Shown in pieces: positions 51,091 through 60,404 of a stretch of 64,000 nt of DNA. Each line of letters opens with the position of its first letter. Position 1 is the stretch's first letter. Source of the stretch: Marinimicrococcus sp033875255. Lineage in GTDB: Bacteria; Pseudomonadota; Alphaproteobacteria; Geminicoccales; Geminicoccaceae. A program made the position numbers and the translations under genes. The notes under the pieces were generated by a model. The model was not told where the DNA came from, did no database searches, and saw nothing but the letters and a program-made list of their open reading frames with translations. The stretch is taken from NCBI GenBank assembly GCA_033875255.1, contig JAWZSN010000028.1, positions 1 through 64,000 of the forward strand, read 5' to 3'.

Positions 51091-52508
51091 GCCGCCTGTG
51101 GACCGCTGCCGGCGCGGCCGCCGCCACCGGAGGCCGCATCGCCGCCGACTGGTCGGTCGACTCCGTCTCGATCGACACCCGCAGCCTGGGCGGCTCGGCC
51201 CTGTTCGTGGCGCTCAGGGGCGAGAACCGCGACGGCCATGCCTTTGTCGGCCAGGCCCTGGCGGCAAATGCGGTGGCGATGGTCTCGCGGGTCGAGCCGG
51301 GCTGGCCGGTCGAGCGGCTGCTCGTGGTCGAGGACACGCTGGCCGGCCTCGAGGCGCTGGGGCGGGCAGGGCGGCAGCGCTCCCCGGCACGGATCCTCGG
51401 CGTCACCGGCAGCGTCGGCAAGACCGGCACCAAGGAGGCGCTGCGCCACGTCCTGGCGGAGCAGGCCGCGGCTCATGCCAGCGCCGCCAGCTACAATAAT
51501 CACTGGGGCGTGCCGCTGAGCCTCGCGCGGTTGCCGCAGGAGGCCGCCTTCGGGGTCTTCGAGATGGGCATGAACCATGCAGGCGAGCTGAGCGCGCTGA
51601 CCGCCATGGTGCGCCCGCATGTGGCCCTGGTGACCTGGATTGCCCCGGCGCATCTCGAATATTTCGGCAGCGAGGAGGCGATCGCCGACGCCAAGGGCGA
51701 GATCTTCGAGGGGCTGGAGCCCGGCGGTGCCGCCGTGCTGCCCCGGGACAGCGCGCATTTCGAGCGCCTCGCCGGCCACGCCGCGCGCCATGGCGGCAGG
51801 ATCACCGCCTTCGGCCGGCATGAGGCCAGCCAGTGGCGGCTGCTCGACGCCCGGATCGGCGCAAAGGACAGCCGGGTGCGCGCGCAGACGCCCCTCGGAC
51901 CCATGAGCTTTCGGGTGGGTATCGGCGGCGCCCACTGGGTCACGAATGCGCTGGCGGTGCTGGCGGCAGTCCACGAGGCAGGGGCCGACGTCGGGCGCGC
52001 CGCGGCTGCGCTGGCCAGTCTGCGGCCGCCACCGGGCCGCGGCGCGCGCCACATCATCCGGCTCGAGAAGGGCACCGCCCTTCTGCTCGACGAATCCTAC
52101 AACGCCAACCCGGTCTCGATGCGGGCCGCCCTCGACCTGCTCGGTCGGGCGCCGGGCCGCCGGCTCGCCGCCCTGGGCGACATGCTGGAGCTGGGCGAGC
52201 ATTCGGCGGCGCTGCACGCGGGTCTTGCGGATGCCGTGGCACTCGCCGGTGTCGATCGCGTCTTCACCTGCGGGCCCATGATGGACTATCTGCACCGGGC
52301 CTTGCCGGGGAGCCGGCGCGGCGATCACACCCAGGACTCGGCCACCCTCGTCCCTTGCCTGAGGCAGGCCCTGCGACCGGGAGACGTGCTGCTCGTGAAG
52401 GGCTCGCTCGGTAGCCGGATGGCGCGCATCGTCGATGCGCTCACCGCCCCGCCCGACGACCAGGCACCCCCCGGCCCGGGCCCGGCGCATGCCGGCGGGG
52501 AACGGTAG
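51078..52508 (+). CDS. murF: UDP-MurNAc-tripeptide:D-Ala-D-Ala ligase
   Basis: About 476 residues, adding D-Ala-D-Ala to complete the pentapeptide. LWTAAGAAAATGG is the family start; VTGSVGKTGTKEAL binds ATP (GSVGKT), YNNHWGVPLSLARLP and VFEMGMNHAGELSALTAMVRPHVALVTWI are substrate regions, and LDESYNANPVSMRAALD and LGDMLELG complete the core. Starts GTG 51078 (overlapping murE) and TTG 51087 are both possible; the latter has a GGGG at a better distance. Confidence 0.94.
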   Translation: MRPLSRLWTAAGAAAATGGRIAADWSVDSVSIDTRSLGGSALFVALRGENRDGHAFVGQALAANAVAMVSRVEPGWPVERLLVVEDTLAGLEALGRAGRQRSPARILGVTGSVGKTGTKEALRHVLAEQAAAHASAASYNNHWGVPLSLARLPQEAAFGVFEMGMNHAGELSALTAMVRPHVALVTWIAPAHLEYFGSEEAIADAKGEIFEGLEPGGAAVLPRDSAHFERLAGHAARHGGRITAFGRHEASQWRLLDARIGAKDSRVRAQTPLGPMSFRVGIGGAHWVTNALAVLAAVHEAGADVGRAAAALASLRPPPGRGARHIIRLEKGTALLLDESYNANPVSMRAALDLLGRAPGRRLAALGDMLELGEHSAALHAGLADAVALAGVDRVFTCGPMMDYLHRALPGSRRGDHTQDSATLVPCLRQALRPGDVLLVKGSLGSRMARIVDALTAPPDDQAPPGPGPAHAGGER

Positions 52509-52512
52509 GAAC

Positions 52513-53601
52513 ATGCTCTATCATCTGCTTTTCCCCCTCTCCGAACATGTCGGCCTCTTCAACCTCTTCCGCTACCTGACCTTCCGCACCGGCGGCGCGG
52601 TGATGACGGCGCTGTTTTTGAGCTTCGTCATCGGCCCGCCGCTGATCCGCTGGCTGCGGGTCAAGCAGAAGTTCGGCCAGCCGATCCGCACCGACGGGCC
52701 GGAGTCGCACCTGCTCACCAAGCAGGGCACGCCCACCATGGGCGGCGTGCTCATCCTGCTGGCGCTGGCCATCTCCACCCTGCTGTGGGCGGATCTCACC
52801 AACGGCTATGTCTGGGTGATCCTGTTCGTGACCCTGGGCTATGGCGGGATCGGCTTCCTCGACGACTATCTCAAGGTCACCAAGCGCTCGAGCGGCGGCC
52901 TGCCGGGCCGGCTCAAGCTGCTGGGCCAGGGGGTGATCGCCCTGGCGGCCGCGATGGCCGTGGTGAAGCTCAATGGCGGCCCCACCGCCACCGCGCTGAT
53001 GGTGCCGGTCTTCAAGGACCTGATGATCCCGCTCGGGCTGATGTTCCCGGTCTTCGCCTGTCTCGTGATGGTCGGCGCCTCGAACGCCGTGAACCTCACC
53101 GACGGGCTGGATGGCCTCGCCATCGTGCCGGTGATGATCGCCGCCGGCTGCTTCGGGCTGATCGCCTGGCTCGTCGGCAACGTCATCTTTTCGGGCTATC
53201 TGGGCATCCCCTACGTGGCCGGCACCGGCGAGCTCGCCGTCTTCTGCGGGGCGATGGTGGGGGCCTCGCTGGGCTTTCTCTGGTTCAACGCGCCGCCCGC
53301 CATGGTCTTCATGGGCGATACCGGCTCGCTCGCCACCGGCGGCGCGCTGGGCGCCATCGCGGTGGTGGTCAAGCACGAGCTGGTGCTGGCGGTGATCGGT
53401 GGCCTGTTCGTTCTCGAGGCGGTCTCGGTGATCGTCCAGGTGGCCTCCTTCAAGCTCACCGGCAAGCGGGTGTTCCGCATGGCGCCGCTGCACCATCATT
53501 TCGAGAAGAAGGGCTGGAAGGAGCCGACCATCGTCATCCGCTTTTGGATCATCGCCCTGATCCTGGCGCTGATCGGCCTTTCCACCCTGAAGCTGCGGTG
53601 A
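52513..53601 (+). CDS. mraY: Phospho-MurNAc-pentapeptide translocase
   Basis: A 362-residue polytopic enzyme that transfers phospho-MurNAc-pentapeptide to undecaprenyl phosphate, making lipid I. KQGTPTMGGVLIL, GFLDDYLKVTKRSSGGLPGRLKLL (the DDxxK aspartates), NAVNLTDGLDGLA, FMGDTGSLATGGALG and MAPLHHHFEKKGWKE are the family signatures. About ten membrane segments. ATG 52513 follows the murF stop by 4 bp with AGGAAC before it. Confidence 0.96.
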   Translation: MLYHLLFPLSEHVGLFNLFRYLTFRTGGAVMTALFLSFVIGPPLIRWLRVKQKFGQPIRTDGPESHLLTKQGTPTMGGVLILLALAISTLLWADLTNGYVWVILFVTLGYGGIGFLDDYLKVTKRSSGGLPGRLKLLGQGVIALAAAMAVVKLNGGPTATALMVPVFKDLMIPLGLMFPVFACLVMVGASNAVNLTDGLDGLAIVPVMIAAGCFGLIAWLVGNVIFSGYLGIPYVAGTGELAVFCGAMVGASLGFLWFNAPPAMVFMGDTGSLATGGALGAIAVVVKHELVLAVIGGLFVLEAVSVIVQVASFKLTGKRVFRMAPLHHHFEKKGWKEPTIVIRFWIIALILALIGLSTLKLR

Positions 53602-54977
53602 CGGCGATGGCGGGGCTCGGGCTGGAGCGGCTGGCAGGGCGCCGGGTGGGGGTGCTGGGCCTCGCCCGGAGCGGCATCGCCGCCGGCCGCGCGCTGGCAC
53701 GGGCCGGGGCCGAGGTGCTGGCCTTCGACGACCGCCCGCAGGCGGCCGCGGGCTTCGCGCCCGGCACGCGAGAGGACATAGCGGGGCTCGCCCTGCTGGT
53801 GGTGAGCCCCGGCGTGCCGCTCACCCATCCCGCCCCGCACGAGGTGATCGTGGCGGCGCGCGCGGCCGGGGTGCCGGTCACCGGCGACATCGAGCTCTTC
53901 GCCACGAGCCTCGCCGGGCCGCGCCCGATCCTCGCCATCACCGGCACCAACGGCAAGTCGACCACCACGGCGCTGGTGCACCATCTGCTGCACGCCGCAG
54001 GACGGCCCGCGCAGATGGGCGGCAATATAGGGCGCGCCGTGTTCGACCTGGCGCCGGGCCCGGCCGACGAGGCGCTGGTGCTCGAGCTCTCCTCCTACCA
54101 GCTCGACCTGTGCGAGACGCTGCGCTGCCGCGTCGCCACGTGGCTCAACCTGACGCCCGACCATCTCGACCGGCACGGCGGCATGGAAGGCTATGCTGCC
54201 GCCAAGCGGCGCATCTTCCGCAACCAGCAGCCGGGCGACACGGCGGTGGTGGCCATCGACGACGCGCCCTCGCGCGCCCTGGCCGACGAGCTGGGGGCGG
54301 CCGGCCGGCGGGTGCTGCGGGTGAGCTCGCTGGGGCCGGTGCGGGGCGGCGTGGGGGTCGAGGAGGGCATTCTTCTCGACGGGCTGGACGGTCCGCCGGT
54401 GGCGGTAGCCGACCTGCGCGGCCTCGCCACCCTGCGCGGCCGCCATAACCAGCAGAACGTCGCCGCGGCCTACGCCATGCTGCGCGCCTTCGGACTGGCG
54501 CCGCAAGAGGCGGTGCGGGGCCTCGAGAGCTTCGCCGGCCTGCCGCACCGCACCGAGGAGGTCGGGCGGATCGGTCCGGTGCTGTTCGTCAACGACAGCA
54601 AGGCCACCAACCCGGAATCGGCCACCAAGAGCCTCGCCAGCTTCAGCGACGTCTTCTGGATCGCCGGCGGCACCGCCAAGGAGGGCGGGTTCGCCGCGCT
54701 CCTGCCGTATCTGGGCGGCGTGCGCCGGGCCTACCTGATCGGGGTGGCCGCACCGGCGATGGCGGCGGCACTTGGGGGCAGGGTGCCCCTCGTCGAGGCC
54801 GGCACGCTCGAGCGCGCGGTGGCCCTGGCCCATGCCGACGCCCAGGCCTCGGGCCTCGCCGAGCCGGTGGTCCTGCTGGCCCCGGCCTGCGCCTCCTTCG
54901 ATCAGTTCACCAGCTTCGAGGCGCGCGGCGATGCCTTCCGCGCGCTGGTCGCGGCGCGCATACCGGGAGAGCGTTGA
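53598..54977 (+). CDS. murD: UDP-MurNAc-L-Ala:D-Glu ligase
   Basis: About 459 residues, adding D-glutamate to UDP-MurNAc-L-alanine. RVGVLGLARSGIAAGRAL starts the uracil-binding domain; ITGTNGKSTTTALVHHLL is the P-loop; LELSSYQLDLCETL, LNLTPDHLDRHGGMEGYAAAK and VNDSKATNPESATKSL are core motifs; LLAPACASFDQFTSFEARGDAF is the end signature. GTG 53598 overlaps the mraY stop (GTGA); ATG 53607 is the other possible start. Confidence 0.95.
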   Translation: MTAMAGLGLERLAGRRVGVLGLARSGIAAGRALARAGAEVLAFDDRPQAAAGFAPGTREDIAGLALLVVSPGVPLTHPAPHEVIVAARAAGVPVTGDIELFATSLAGPRPILAITGTNGKSTTTALVHHLLHAAGRPAQMGGNIGRAVFDLAPGPADEALVLELSSYQLDLCETLRCRVATWLNLTPDHLDRHGGMEGYAAAKRRIFRNQQPGDTAVVAIDDAPSRALADELGAAGRRVLRVSSLGPVRGGVGVEEGILLDGLDGPPVAVADLRGLATLRGRHNQQNVAAAYAMLRAFGLAPQEAVRGLESFAGLPHRTEEVGRIGPVLFVNDSKATNPESATKSLASFSDVFWIAGGTAKEGGFAALLPYLGGVRRAYLIGVAAPAMAAALGGRVPLVEAGTLERAVALAHADAQASGLAEPVVLLAPACASFDQFTSFEARGDAFRALVAARIPGER

Positions 54978-54980
54978 GCC

Positions 54981-56081
54981 ATGTTCTCGCGAACCGACCG
55001 CTCGATCCTCGGCGACTGGTGGTGGACCGTCGACCGCACGATGCTCACCGGGCTGGGCATGCTGGCGGTGCTGGGCGTGATCATCGTCTTCGCGGCGAGC
55101 CCGCCGGTGGCGGCCACCCTGGGCCTCGACGGCAGCTTCTTCATCACCAAGCACGTCATCTTTCTGCTCCCCGCCGCCGCCTTGATGTTCGGCGCCTCGG
55201 TGCTGGCGCCACGCGGCGTGCTGCGCCTGGGCCTGCTGATGATGGCGCTGTTCGGCTTCATGCTGGTGCTGGCCCCGTTCTTCGGCGCGGAGATCAAGGG
55301 CGCGCGGCGCTGGATCTCGGTGGCCGGCACGCCGCTCCAGCCCAGCGAGTTCGTCAAGCCGGCGCTGGCGGTGGTCACCGCCTGGCTGCTCTCGCGCCGC
55401 CAGGGCCTGTGGGGCATGCCCGAGTCCCTCATCGTGGCCGGCGCCGTGATCGGGCTCCTGCTGATGCAGCCCGATCTCGGCATGGTGGCCATCGTGGGCC
55501 TGGTCTACATGATCCAGCTCTTCGTGGCGGGCCTGCCGTGGATCGTGGTGGTGGTGGCCGCGGTGCTCGCGGCGGGCGGCGCGTTTCTGGCCTACGAGGC
55601 CTTCCCGCACGTCCAGAGCCGCGTCGACATGTTCCTCGACCCCGAGACGGTCGGCTACCAGGTGGAGAAGGCGCTGCGGGCGGTGGCCTCGGGCGGCCTG
55701 TTCGGCCGGGGACCCGGCGAGGGCGTGGAGAAGTTCCTGCTGCCCGATGCCCACACCGACTTCGTCTTCGCCGCCGCCGCCGAGGAGTTCGGCATCTTCT
55801 TCTGCCTGATCATCGTGGCGCTGTTCCTCTCGCTGCTGCTGCGCGGGATCTGGCGGGTTCACGAGGCCGGCGACCGGTTCGTCCAGCTCGCGGCCACCGG
55901 GCTGGTGTGCCAGTTCGGCCTGCAGGCGCTGATCAACATGGCGGTGAACCTCAACCTCATGCCGACCAAGGGCATGACGCTGCCCTTCATCAGCTATGGC
56001 GGCTCCTCGATGCTGGCGCTGGCGCTCGGCATGGGCATGCTGCTGGCGCTGACCCGGCGCAACGCCAGGCTGGAGAGCTAG
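54981..56081 (+). CDS. ftsW: Septal peptidoglycan glycosyltransferase FtsW
   Basis: A 366-residue SEDS-family protein with about ten membrane helices, polymerising lipid II at the septum with FtsI. KGARRWISVAGTPLQPSEFVKPALAVVTAWLLS, LLMQPDLGMVAIVGLVYMIQLF, GRGPGEGVEKFLLPDAHTDFVFA and NLMPTKGMTLPFISYGGSSMLA are the SEDS signatures. Starts 3 bp after murD and abuts murG. Confidence 0.95.
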   Translation: MFSRTDRSILGDWWWTVDRTMLTGLGMLAVLGVIIVFAASPPVAATLGLDGSFFITKHVIFLLPAAALMFGASVLAPRGVLRLGLLMMALFGFMLVLAPFFGAEIKGARRWISVAGTPLQPSEFVKPALAVVTAWLLSRRQGLWGMPESLIVAGAVIGLLLMQPDLGMVAIVGLVYMIQLFVAGLPWIVVVVAAVLAAGGAFLAYEAFPHVQSRVDMFLDPETVGYQVEKALRAVASGGLFGRGPGEGVEKFLLPDAHTDFVFAAAAEEFGIFFCLIIVALFLSLLLRGIWRVHEAGDRFVQLAATGLVCQFGLQALINMAVNLNLMPTKGMTLPFISYGGSSMLALALGMGMLLALTRRNARLES

Positions 56082-57167
56082 GTGGCCGGGCACATCGTCC
56101 TCGCTGCCGGCGGCACCGGCGGCCACATGTTCCCGGCCCTTGCCGTGGCGGCAGCGCTGGAGGCGCGCGGCTGGGCCGTGACCGTGCTGACCGACGCCCG
56201 CGGCGCCCGCTATGTGGGGCGTGGGCTCGAGCATCGCCTGGTGGATGCGGCGAGCCCCGCGGGCGGCTTCAGGGCCAAGCTCGCCGCCGGGCTCAAGCTC
56301 GGCCGCGGCACGCTTCAGAGCCTCGCCGCGTTCCGCGAGCTGCGCCCGCGCGCGGCGGCCGCGTTCGGCGGCTATGCCTGCGTGCCGGCGGCGCTTGCCG
56401 CCGCCCTGACCCGCACGCCGCTGCTCCTGCACGAGCAGAACGCCGTCTTCGGCCGCGCCAACCGCGCGCTCGGCCGCATGGCCCACCGGGTGGCGCTGAG
56501 CTTCGAGCCTACCGCCGCGCTGCCGGCGGCTTTGCGCGGCCTGGCCCTCCTGACCGGCAACCCGGTGCGCCCCGGCTTCGAGGCGCTGCCCACGCAGGCC
56601 GGCGAGGGCGACGCGCTGCGCCTGCTCGTCCTGGGCGGCAGCCAGGGGGCGAGGGTGTTCAGCGACGTCCTGCCGGCCGCCCTTCAGGGCCTGCCCGAGG
56701 CGTTGCGCTCGAGGCTGGTCGTGGCCCAGCAGTGCCGGCCCGAGGATCTCGATCGGGTGCGTGACCTCTATGCCGGGATGGGGCAGAAGGTGGAGCTCGC
56801 CAGCTTCTTCGAGGACGTTCCGGCACGCATGGCGGCAGCCGATCTGGTCGTCTCTCGCTCGGGAGCCTCGACCATCGCGGAGCTGCTCATGCTCGGACGC
56901 CCCTCGCTGCTGGTCCCCTACCAGCACGCCGCCGACGACCACCAGACGGCCAATGCCCGCGCCCTGGCCGATGAAGGCGCAGCGGTGCTGGTGCCGCAGC
57001 CCGAGGCGGTGCCGGCGCGCCTCACCGCGGCGCTCGCCGAGCTGCTGGAGGCGCCCGGACGGCTGCGTTCCATGGCGGCCGAGGCGCGCCGCCTCGCCCG
57101 GCCGGACGCCGCCGAGCGGATTGCCGACACCCTGATCGAGATTGCACGGCCGGATAAGCGCAGATGA
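56082..57167 (+). CDS. murG: UDP-GlcNAc:lipid I N-acetylglucosaminyltransferase
   Basis: A 361-residue GT-B enzyme making lipid II. IVLAAGGTGGHMFPALAVA is the first glycine loop, LLLHEQNAVFGRANRAL follows, and LRLLVLGGSQGARVFSD and VVSRSGASTIAELLMLGRPSLLVPYQHAADDHQTANAR bind UDP-GlcNAc. GTG 56082 directly follows the ftsW TAG. Its stop overlaps murC by four bases. Confidence 0.96.
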   Translation: MAGHIVLAAGGTGGHMFPALAVAAALEARGWAVTVLTDARGARYVGRGLEHRLVDAASPAGGFRAKLAAGLKLGRGTLQSLAAFRELRPRAAAAFGGYACVPAALAAALTRTPLLLHEQNAVFGRANRALGRMAHRVALSFEPTAALPAALRGLALLTGNPVRPGFEALPTQAGEGDALRLLVLGGSQGARVFSDVLPAALQGLPEALRSRLVVAQQCRPEDLDRVRDLYAGMGQKVELASFFEDVPARMAAADLVVSRSGASTIAELLMLGRPSLLVPYQHAADDHQTANARALADEGAAVLVPQPEAVPARLTAALAELLEAPGRLRSMAAEARRLARPDAAERIADTLIEIARPDKRR

Positions 57168-58588
57168 GCATGACGCCGCTCCAGACGGGGCCCATCCACT
57201 TCATCGGCATCGGCGGCATCGGTATGAGCGGCATCGCCGAGCTGCTGGCCAACCTGGGCTACCGGGTGCAGGGCTCGGACGTGGCCGAGAACGCCAATGT
57301 CCAGCGGCTGCGCGCTCGCGGCATCGCGGTGGCGATCGGCCATGACGAGGCCAATCTCGGCGAGGCCCATGTGGTGGTGTTCTCGACCGCCGTGCAGGCC
57401 GATAATCCCGAGCTGGTGGCGGCCCGCGCCCGGCGCCTGCCGGTGGTTCGCCGCGCCGACATGCTGGGCGAGCTGATGCGCCTCAAGCGCTCGGTGGCGG
57501 TCGCCGGGACCCACGGCAAGACCACCACCACGGCCATCGTGGCGGCCCTGTTCGACGCTGCCGGGCTCGATCCCACCGTGGTCAATGGCGGCATCATCAA
57601 CGCCTATGGCACCAACGCCCGGCTCGGCAAGAGCGAGTGGATGGTGGTCGAGTCCGATGAGAGCGACGGCAGCTTCCTCAGGCTGCCGGCGACGATCGGC
57701 GTGGTCACCAACATGGACCCCGAGCATCTCGACTTCTGGGGCAGCTTCGATTCCGTCCGCGAGGCCTATTTCCGCTTCATCGAGCGCCTGCCGTTCTACG
57801 GGTTCGGCGTCTTGTGCATCGACCATCCCGAGGTCCAGGCGCTGTTCTCCAGGATCACCGACCGCCGCGTCGTGACCTACGGCTTCAGCCCGCAGGCCGA
57901 TGTACGGGCGCTCGGGCACCGCATCGTCGAGGGCGTCGAGGAGTTCGACGTGGTGCTGCGCGCCCGCGACGGCAGCGAGGAGGTGCTGCGCGACGTGCGC
58001 CTCGCCTTGCTCGGCAGCCACAATGTCTCCAACGCCCTGGCGGCCATCGCCATCGGCCACGAGCTGGAGATCCCCCACGCGGTGATCCGCAGGGCCCTCT
58101 CCGGGCTGCAGGGCGTCAAGCGGCGCTTCACCCGCACCGGCCTCGTGGGCGGCGTGGCGGTGATCGACGACTACGCGCACCATCCCGAGGAGATCCGCGT
58201 GGTGCTGCGCACCGCGCGAAGCGCCGCGAGCGGTCGCGTGGTGGCGGTGGTCCAGCCGCACCGCTTCTCGCGCCTGCAGGATCTCTTCGAGGGCTTTTGC
58301 ACCTGCTTCGGGGATGCCGACACCGTGCTCGTGGCGCCGGTCTATCCGGCCGGCGAGCCGCCCATCGCCGGCATTGACGGCGAGGCGCTGGCAGCCGGCC
58401 TCAGGGCGCACGGCCAGCGCGACGTGCGCGCCGTCGCGGGCCCGGGCGAGTTGGCGCCGGTGCTCGCCGGGATCGTGGGCGAGGGCGACTATGTCGTCTG
58501 CCTCGGCGCCGGCAGCATCAGCCAGTGGGCCAACGCCCTGCCGGCCGAGCTCGAGGCCGCCGTCGCGGCGCGCGGGAGCGCCGCGTGA
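57164..58588 (+). CDS. murC: UDP-MurNAc:L-Ala ligase
   Basis: A 474-residue Mur ligase adding L-alanine to UDP-MurNAc. IHFIGIGGIGMSGIAELLANLGY is the nucleotide-binding start, VAGTHGKTTTTAIVAAL the P-loop, and VESDESDGSFLRLPATIGVVTNMDPEHLDFWGSFD, IDDYAHHPEEIRVVL and VQPHRFSRLQDLFEGF follow. The overlap with murG (ATGA) and murB (GTGA) shows tight coupling. Confidence 0.96.
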   Translation: MSMTPLQTGPIHFIGIGGIGMSGIAELLANLGYRVQGSDVAENANVQRLRARGIAVAIGHDEANLGEAHVVVFSTAVQADNPELVAARARRLPVVRRADMLGELMRLKRSVAVAGTHGKTTTTAIVAALFDAAGLDPTVVNGGIINAYGTNARLGKSEWMVVESDESDGSFLRLPATIGVVTNMDPEHLDFWGSFDSVREAYFRFIERLPFYGFGVLCIDHPEVQALFSRITDRRVVTYGFSPQADVRALGHRIVEGVEEFDVVLRARDGSEEVLRDVRLALLGSHNVSNALAAIAIGHELEIPHAVIRRALSGLQGVKRRFTRTGLVGGVAVIDDYAHHPEEIRVVLRTARSAASGRVVAVVQPHRFSRLQDLFEGFCTCFGDADTVLVAPVYPAGEPPIAGIDGEALAAGLRAHGQRDVRAVAGPGELAPVLAGIVGEGDYVVCLGAGSISQWANALPAELEAAVAARGSAA

Positions 58589-59493
58589 GCCTGCCCCTGG
58601 AGCTTCCGCCGGTGCAGGGCATGCTGCGCCGCGACGTCTTGATGGCGCCGCTCACCTGGCTGCGCGTCGGCGGCCCGGCGCGCGCGCTCTTCAACCCGGC
58701 CGACATCGCCGATCTCGCGGGCTTTCTGGCCGAGCTCGACCCTTCGGTGCCGGTGCTGCCGGTGGGCGTCGCCTCCAATCTGCTGCTCCGCGACGGCGGC
58801 TTTCCCGGCGTGGTCGTGCGCTTCGGCGGGCCGCTCGCCCGGGTCGAGGTCGAGGGCGATCTGCTGATCGCCGGGGCAGGAGCCCTCGACCAGCGCGCTG
58901 CGCAGGTGGCGCAGCGGGCCGGGCTCTCGGGCCTCGAGTTCATGATCGGCGTGCCCGGCACGATTGGCGGGGCGGTGCGGATGAACGCCGGGGCCTTTGG
59001 CGGCGAGACCGCCGAGCGGCTGCTCTGGGCCGAGTTCCTCGACCGCAGCGGCACGCTCCATCGGGTGGGACCCGAGGAGCTGGCCTTCTCCTACCGGCAC
59101 AGCGCCCTGCCCGAGGAGGCCCTGGTCGTGCGGGCCGCCTTCCGCCTGGCGCCTGGCGATGCGGCGGCGGTACTGGCCCGCATGGAGGCGATCCGTGCCG
59201 AGCGGGAGGCAGCCCAGCCGCTGCGGGTGGCAACCGGTGGCAGCACCTTCAGGAATCCGCCCGGCATGAAGGCCTGGCAGCTCATCGACGCCGCCGGCTG
59301 CCGCGGCCTCAGGCACGGCCGGGCGATGGTCTCGGAGAAGCACTGCAACTTCCTGATCAACACCGGCGAGGCTACCGCGGCGGAGATCGAGGAGCTGGGC
59401 GAGACGGTGCGGCGGCGCGTGCTGGCGCACAGCGGCGTCGAGCTCCAGTGGGAGGTCGTGCGGGTCGGAACCGGCGGTGGAGAGGCGGCATGA
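58585..59493 (+). CDS. murB: UDP-N-acetylenolpyruvoylglucosamine reductase
   Basis: A 302-residue FAD enzyme reducing UDP-GlcNAc-enolpyruvate to UDP-MurNAc. LTWLRVGGPARALFNPADI begins the FAD domain, LPVGVASNLLLRDGGFPGVVVRFG and GLEFMIGVPGTIGGAVRMNAGAFGGE are the flavin site, and GSTFRNPPGMKAWQLIDAAGCRGLRHGRAMVSEKHCNFLINTG ends it. The proton-donor serine of GSTFRNP (type I/II) is present. GTG 58585 overlaps murC. Confidence 0.95.
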   Translation: MSLPLELPPVQGMLRRDVLMAPLTWLRVGGPARALFNPADIADLAGFLAELDPSVPVLPVGVASNLLLRDGGFPGVVVRFGGPLARVEVEGDLLIAGAGALDQRAAQVAQRAGLSGLEFMIGVPGTIGGAVRMNAGAFGGETAERLLWAEFLDRSGTLHRVGPEELAFSYRHSALPEEALVVRAAFRLAPGDAAAVLARMEAIRAEREAAQPLRVATGGSTFRNPPGMKAWQLIDAAGCRGLRHGRAMVSEKHCNFLINTGEATAAEIEELGETVRRRVLAHSGVELQWEVVRVGTGGGEAA

Positions 59494-60404
59494 GCAGGCA
59501 TGTGGCGGTCTTGATGGGCGGCCGCTCGGCGGAGCGCGAGGTGTCGCTGGTGAGCGGCGATGCCTGCGCCGGGGCGCTCGAGGAGCGCGGCTATCGCGTG
59601 ACCCGGATCGACGTCGGACCGGACCTGCCGGCGGTGCTGGCGGAGCTGCGCCCCGACTGCTGCTTCAACGCGCTCCACGGGCGGTTCGGCGAGGACGGAA
59701 GGGTGCAGGGCCTGCTCGACCTGATGGGCATCCCCTACACCCACTCGGGCGTGCTGGCTTCGGCCCTGGCCATGGACAAGCCGATGGCCAAGCGGGTTTT
59801 CGCCCAGGCCGGCCTGGCCTGCCCTGTGGGTATCGACATGACGCTGGGCGAGCTGCGCGGCGGAGCGCCCATGGCGCCACCTTTCGTGGTCAAGCCGGCC
59901 GCCGAGGGCTCGAGCCTCGGCGTCTTCATCCTCACGGACGGCGATCTGGCGCCGCTCTTCGAGCGCAACGACGCGGACCTCGAGCAGCGGGTCCTCGTGG
60001 AACGCTATATTCCCGGCCGCGAGCTCACCTGCGCGGTGCTCGACGACCGGCCGCTGGCGGTCACCGAGATCGTCCCGCGCGAGGGCTTCTACGACTATCG
60101 CGCAAAGTACACCGGCGGCGTCGCCGACCACCTGATTCCCGCGCCGGTGCCCGAGGGGATCCGCGAGAGGGTCATGGAGATGGCGCTGATCGCCCACCGT
60201 ACCCTCGGTTGCAGGGGTGTCAGCCGCGCCGATTTCCGCTACGATGTCTCGGCCGAGGAGGAGCAAGGTCTCTACCTGCTCGAGGTCAATACCCAGCCGG
60301 GGATGACGCCCTTGTCCCTGGTTCCCGAGCAGGCCGCCCATTGCGGCATGTCCTTCGCCGATCTGGTCGTGCATCTGGTCGAGGAGGCTCGATGCGACAG
60401 GTGA
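59490..60404 (+). CDS. ddl: D-alanine-D-alanine ligase
   Basis: A 304-residue ATP-grasp ligase. HVAVLMGGRSAEREVSLVSG, CCFNALHGRFGEDGRVQGLLDLMGIPYTHSGVLASALAMDK, PFVVKPAAEGSSLGVFI, VERYIPGRELTCAVLDD and LLEVNTQPGMTPLSLVPEQAAHCGMSF are the family signatures. It supplies the D-Ala-D-Ala dipeptide to MurF. Start overlaps murB by four bases; its end overlaps ftsQ by 13. Confidence 0.95.
   Translation: MSRHVAVLMGGRSAEREVSLVSGDACAGALEERGYRVTRIDVGPDLPAVLAELRPDCCFNALHGRFGEDGRVQGLLDLMGIPYTHSGVLASALAMDKPMAKRVFAQAGLACPVGIDMTLGELRGGAPMAPPFVVKPAAEGSSLGVFILTDGDLAPLFERNDADLEQRVLVERYIPGRELTCAVLDDRPLAVTEIVPREGFYDYRAKYTGGVADHLIPAPVPEGIRERVMEMALIAHRTLGCRGVSRADFRYDVSAEEEQGLYLLEVNTQPGMTPLSLVPEQAAHCGMSFADLVVHLVEEARCDR

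Noticed and set aside
53496..56942. An 1148-codon minus-strand open frame
   Set aside because: Antisense to murD, ftsW and murG, all of which have full family signatures; the reverse frame has low complexity.
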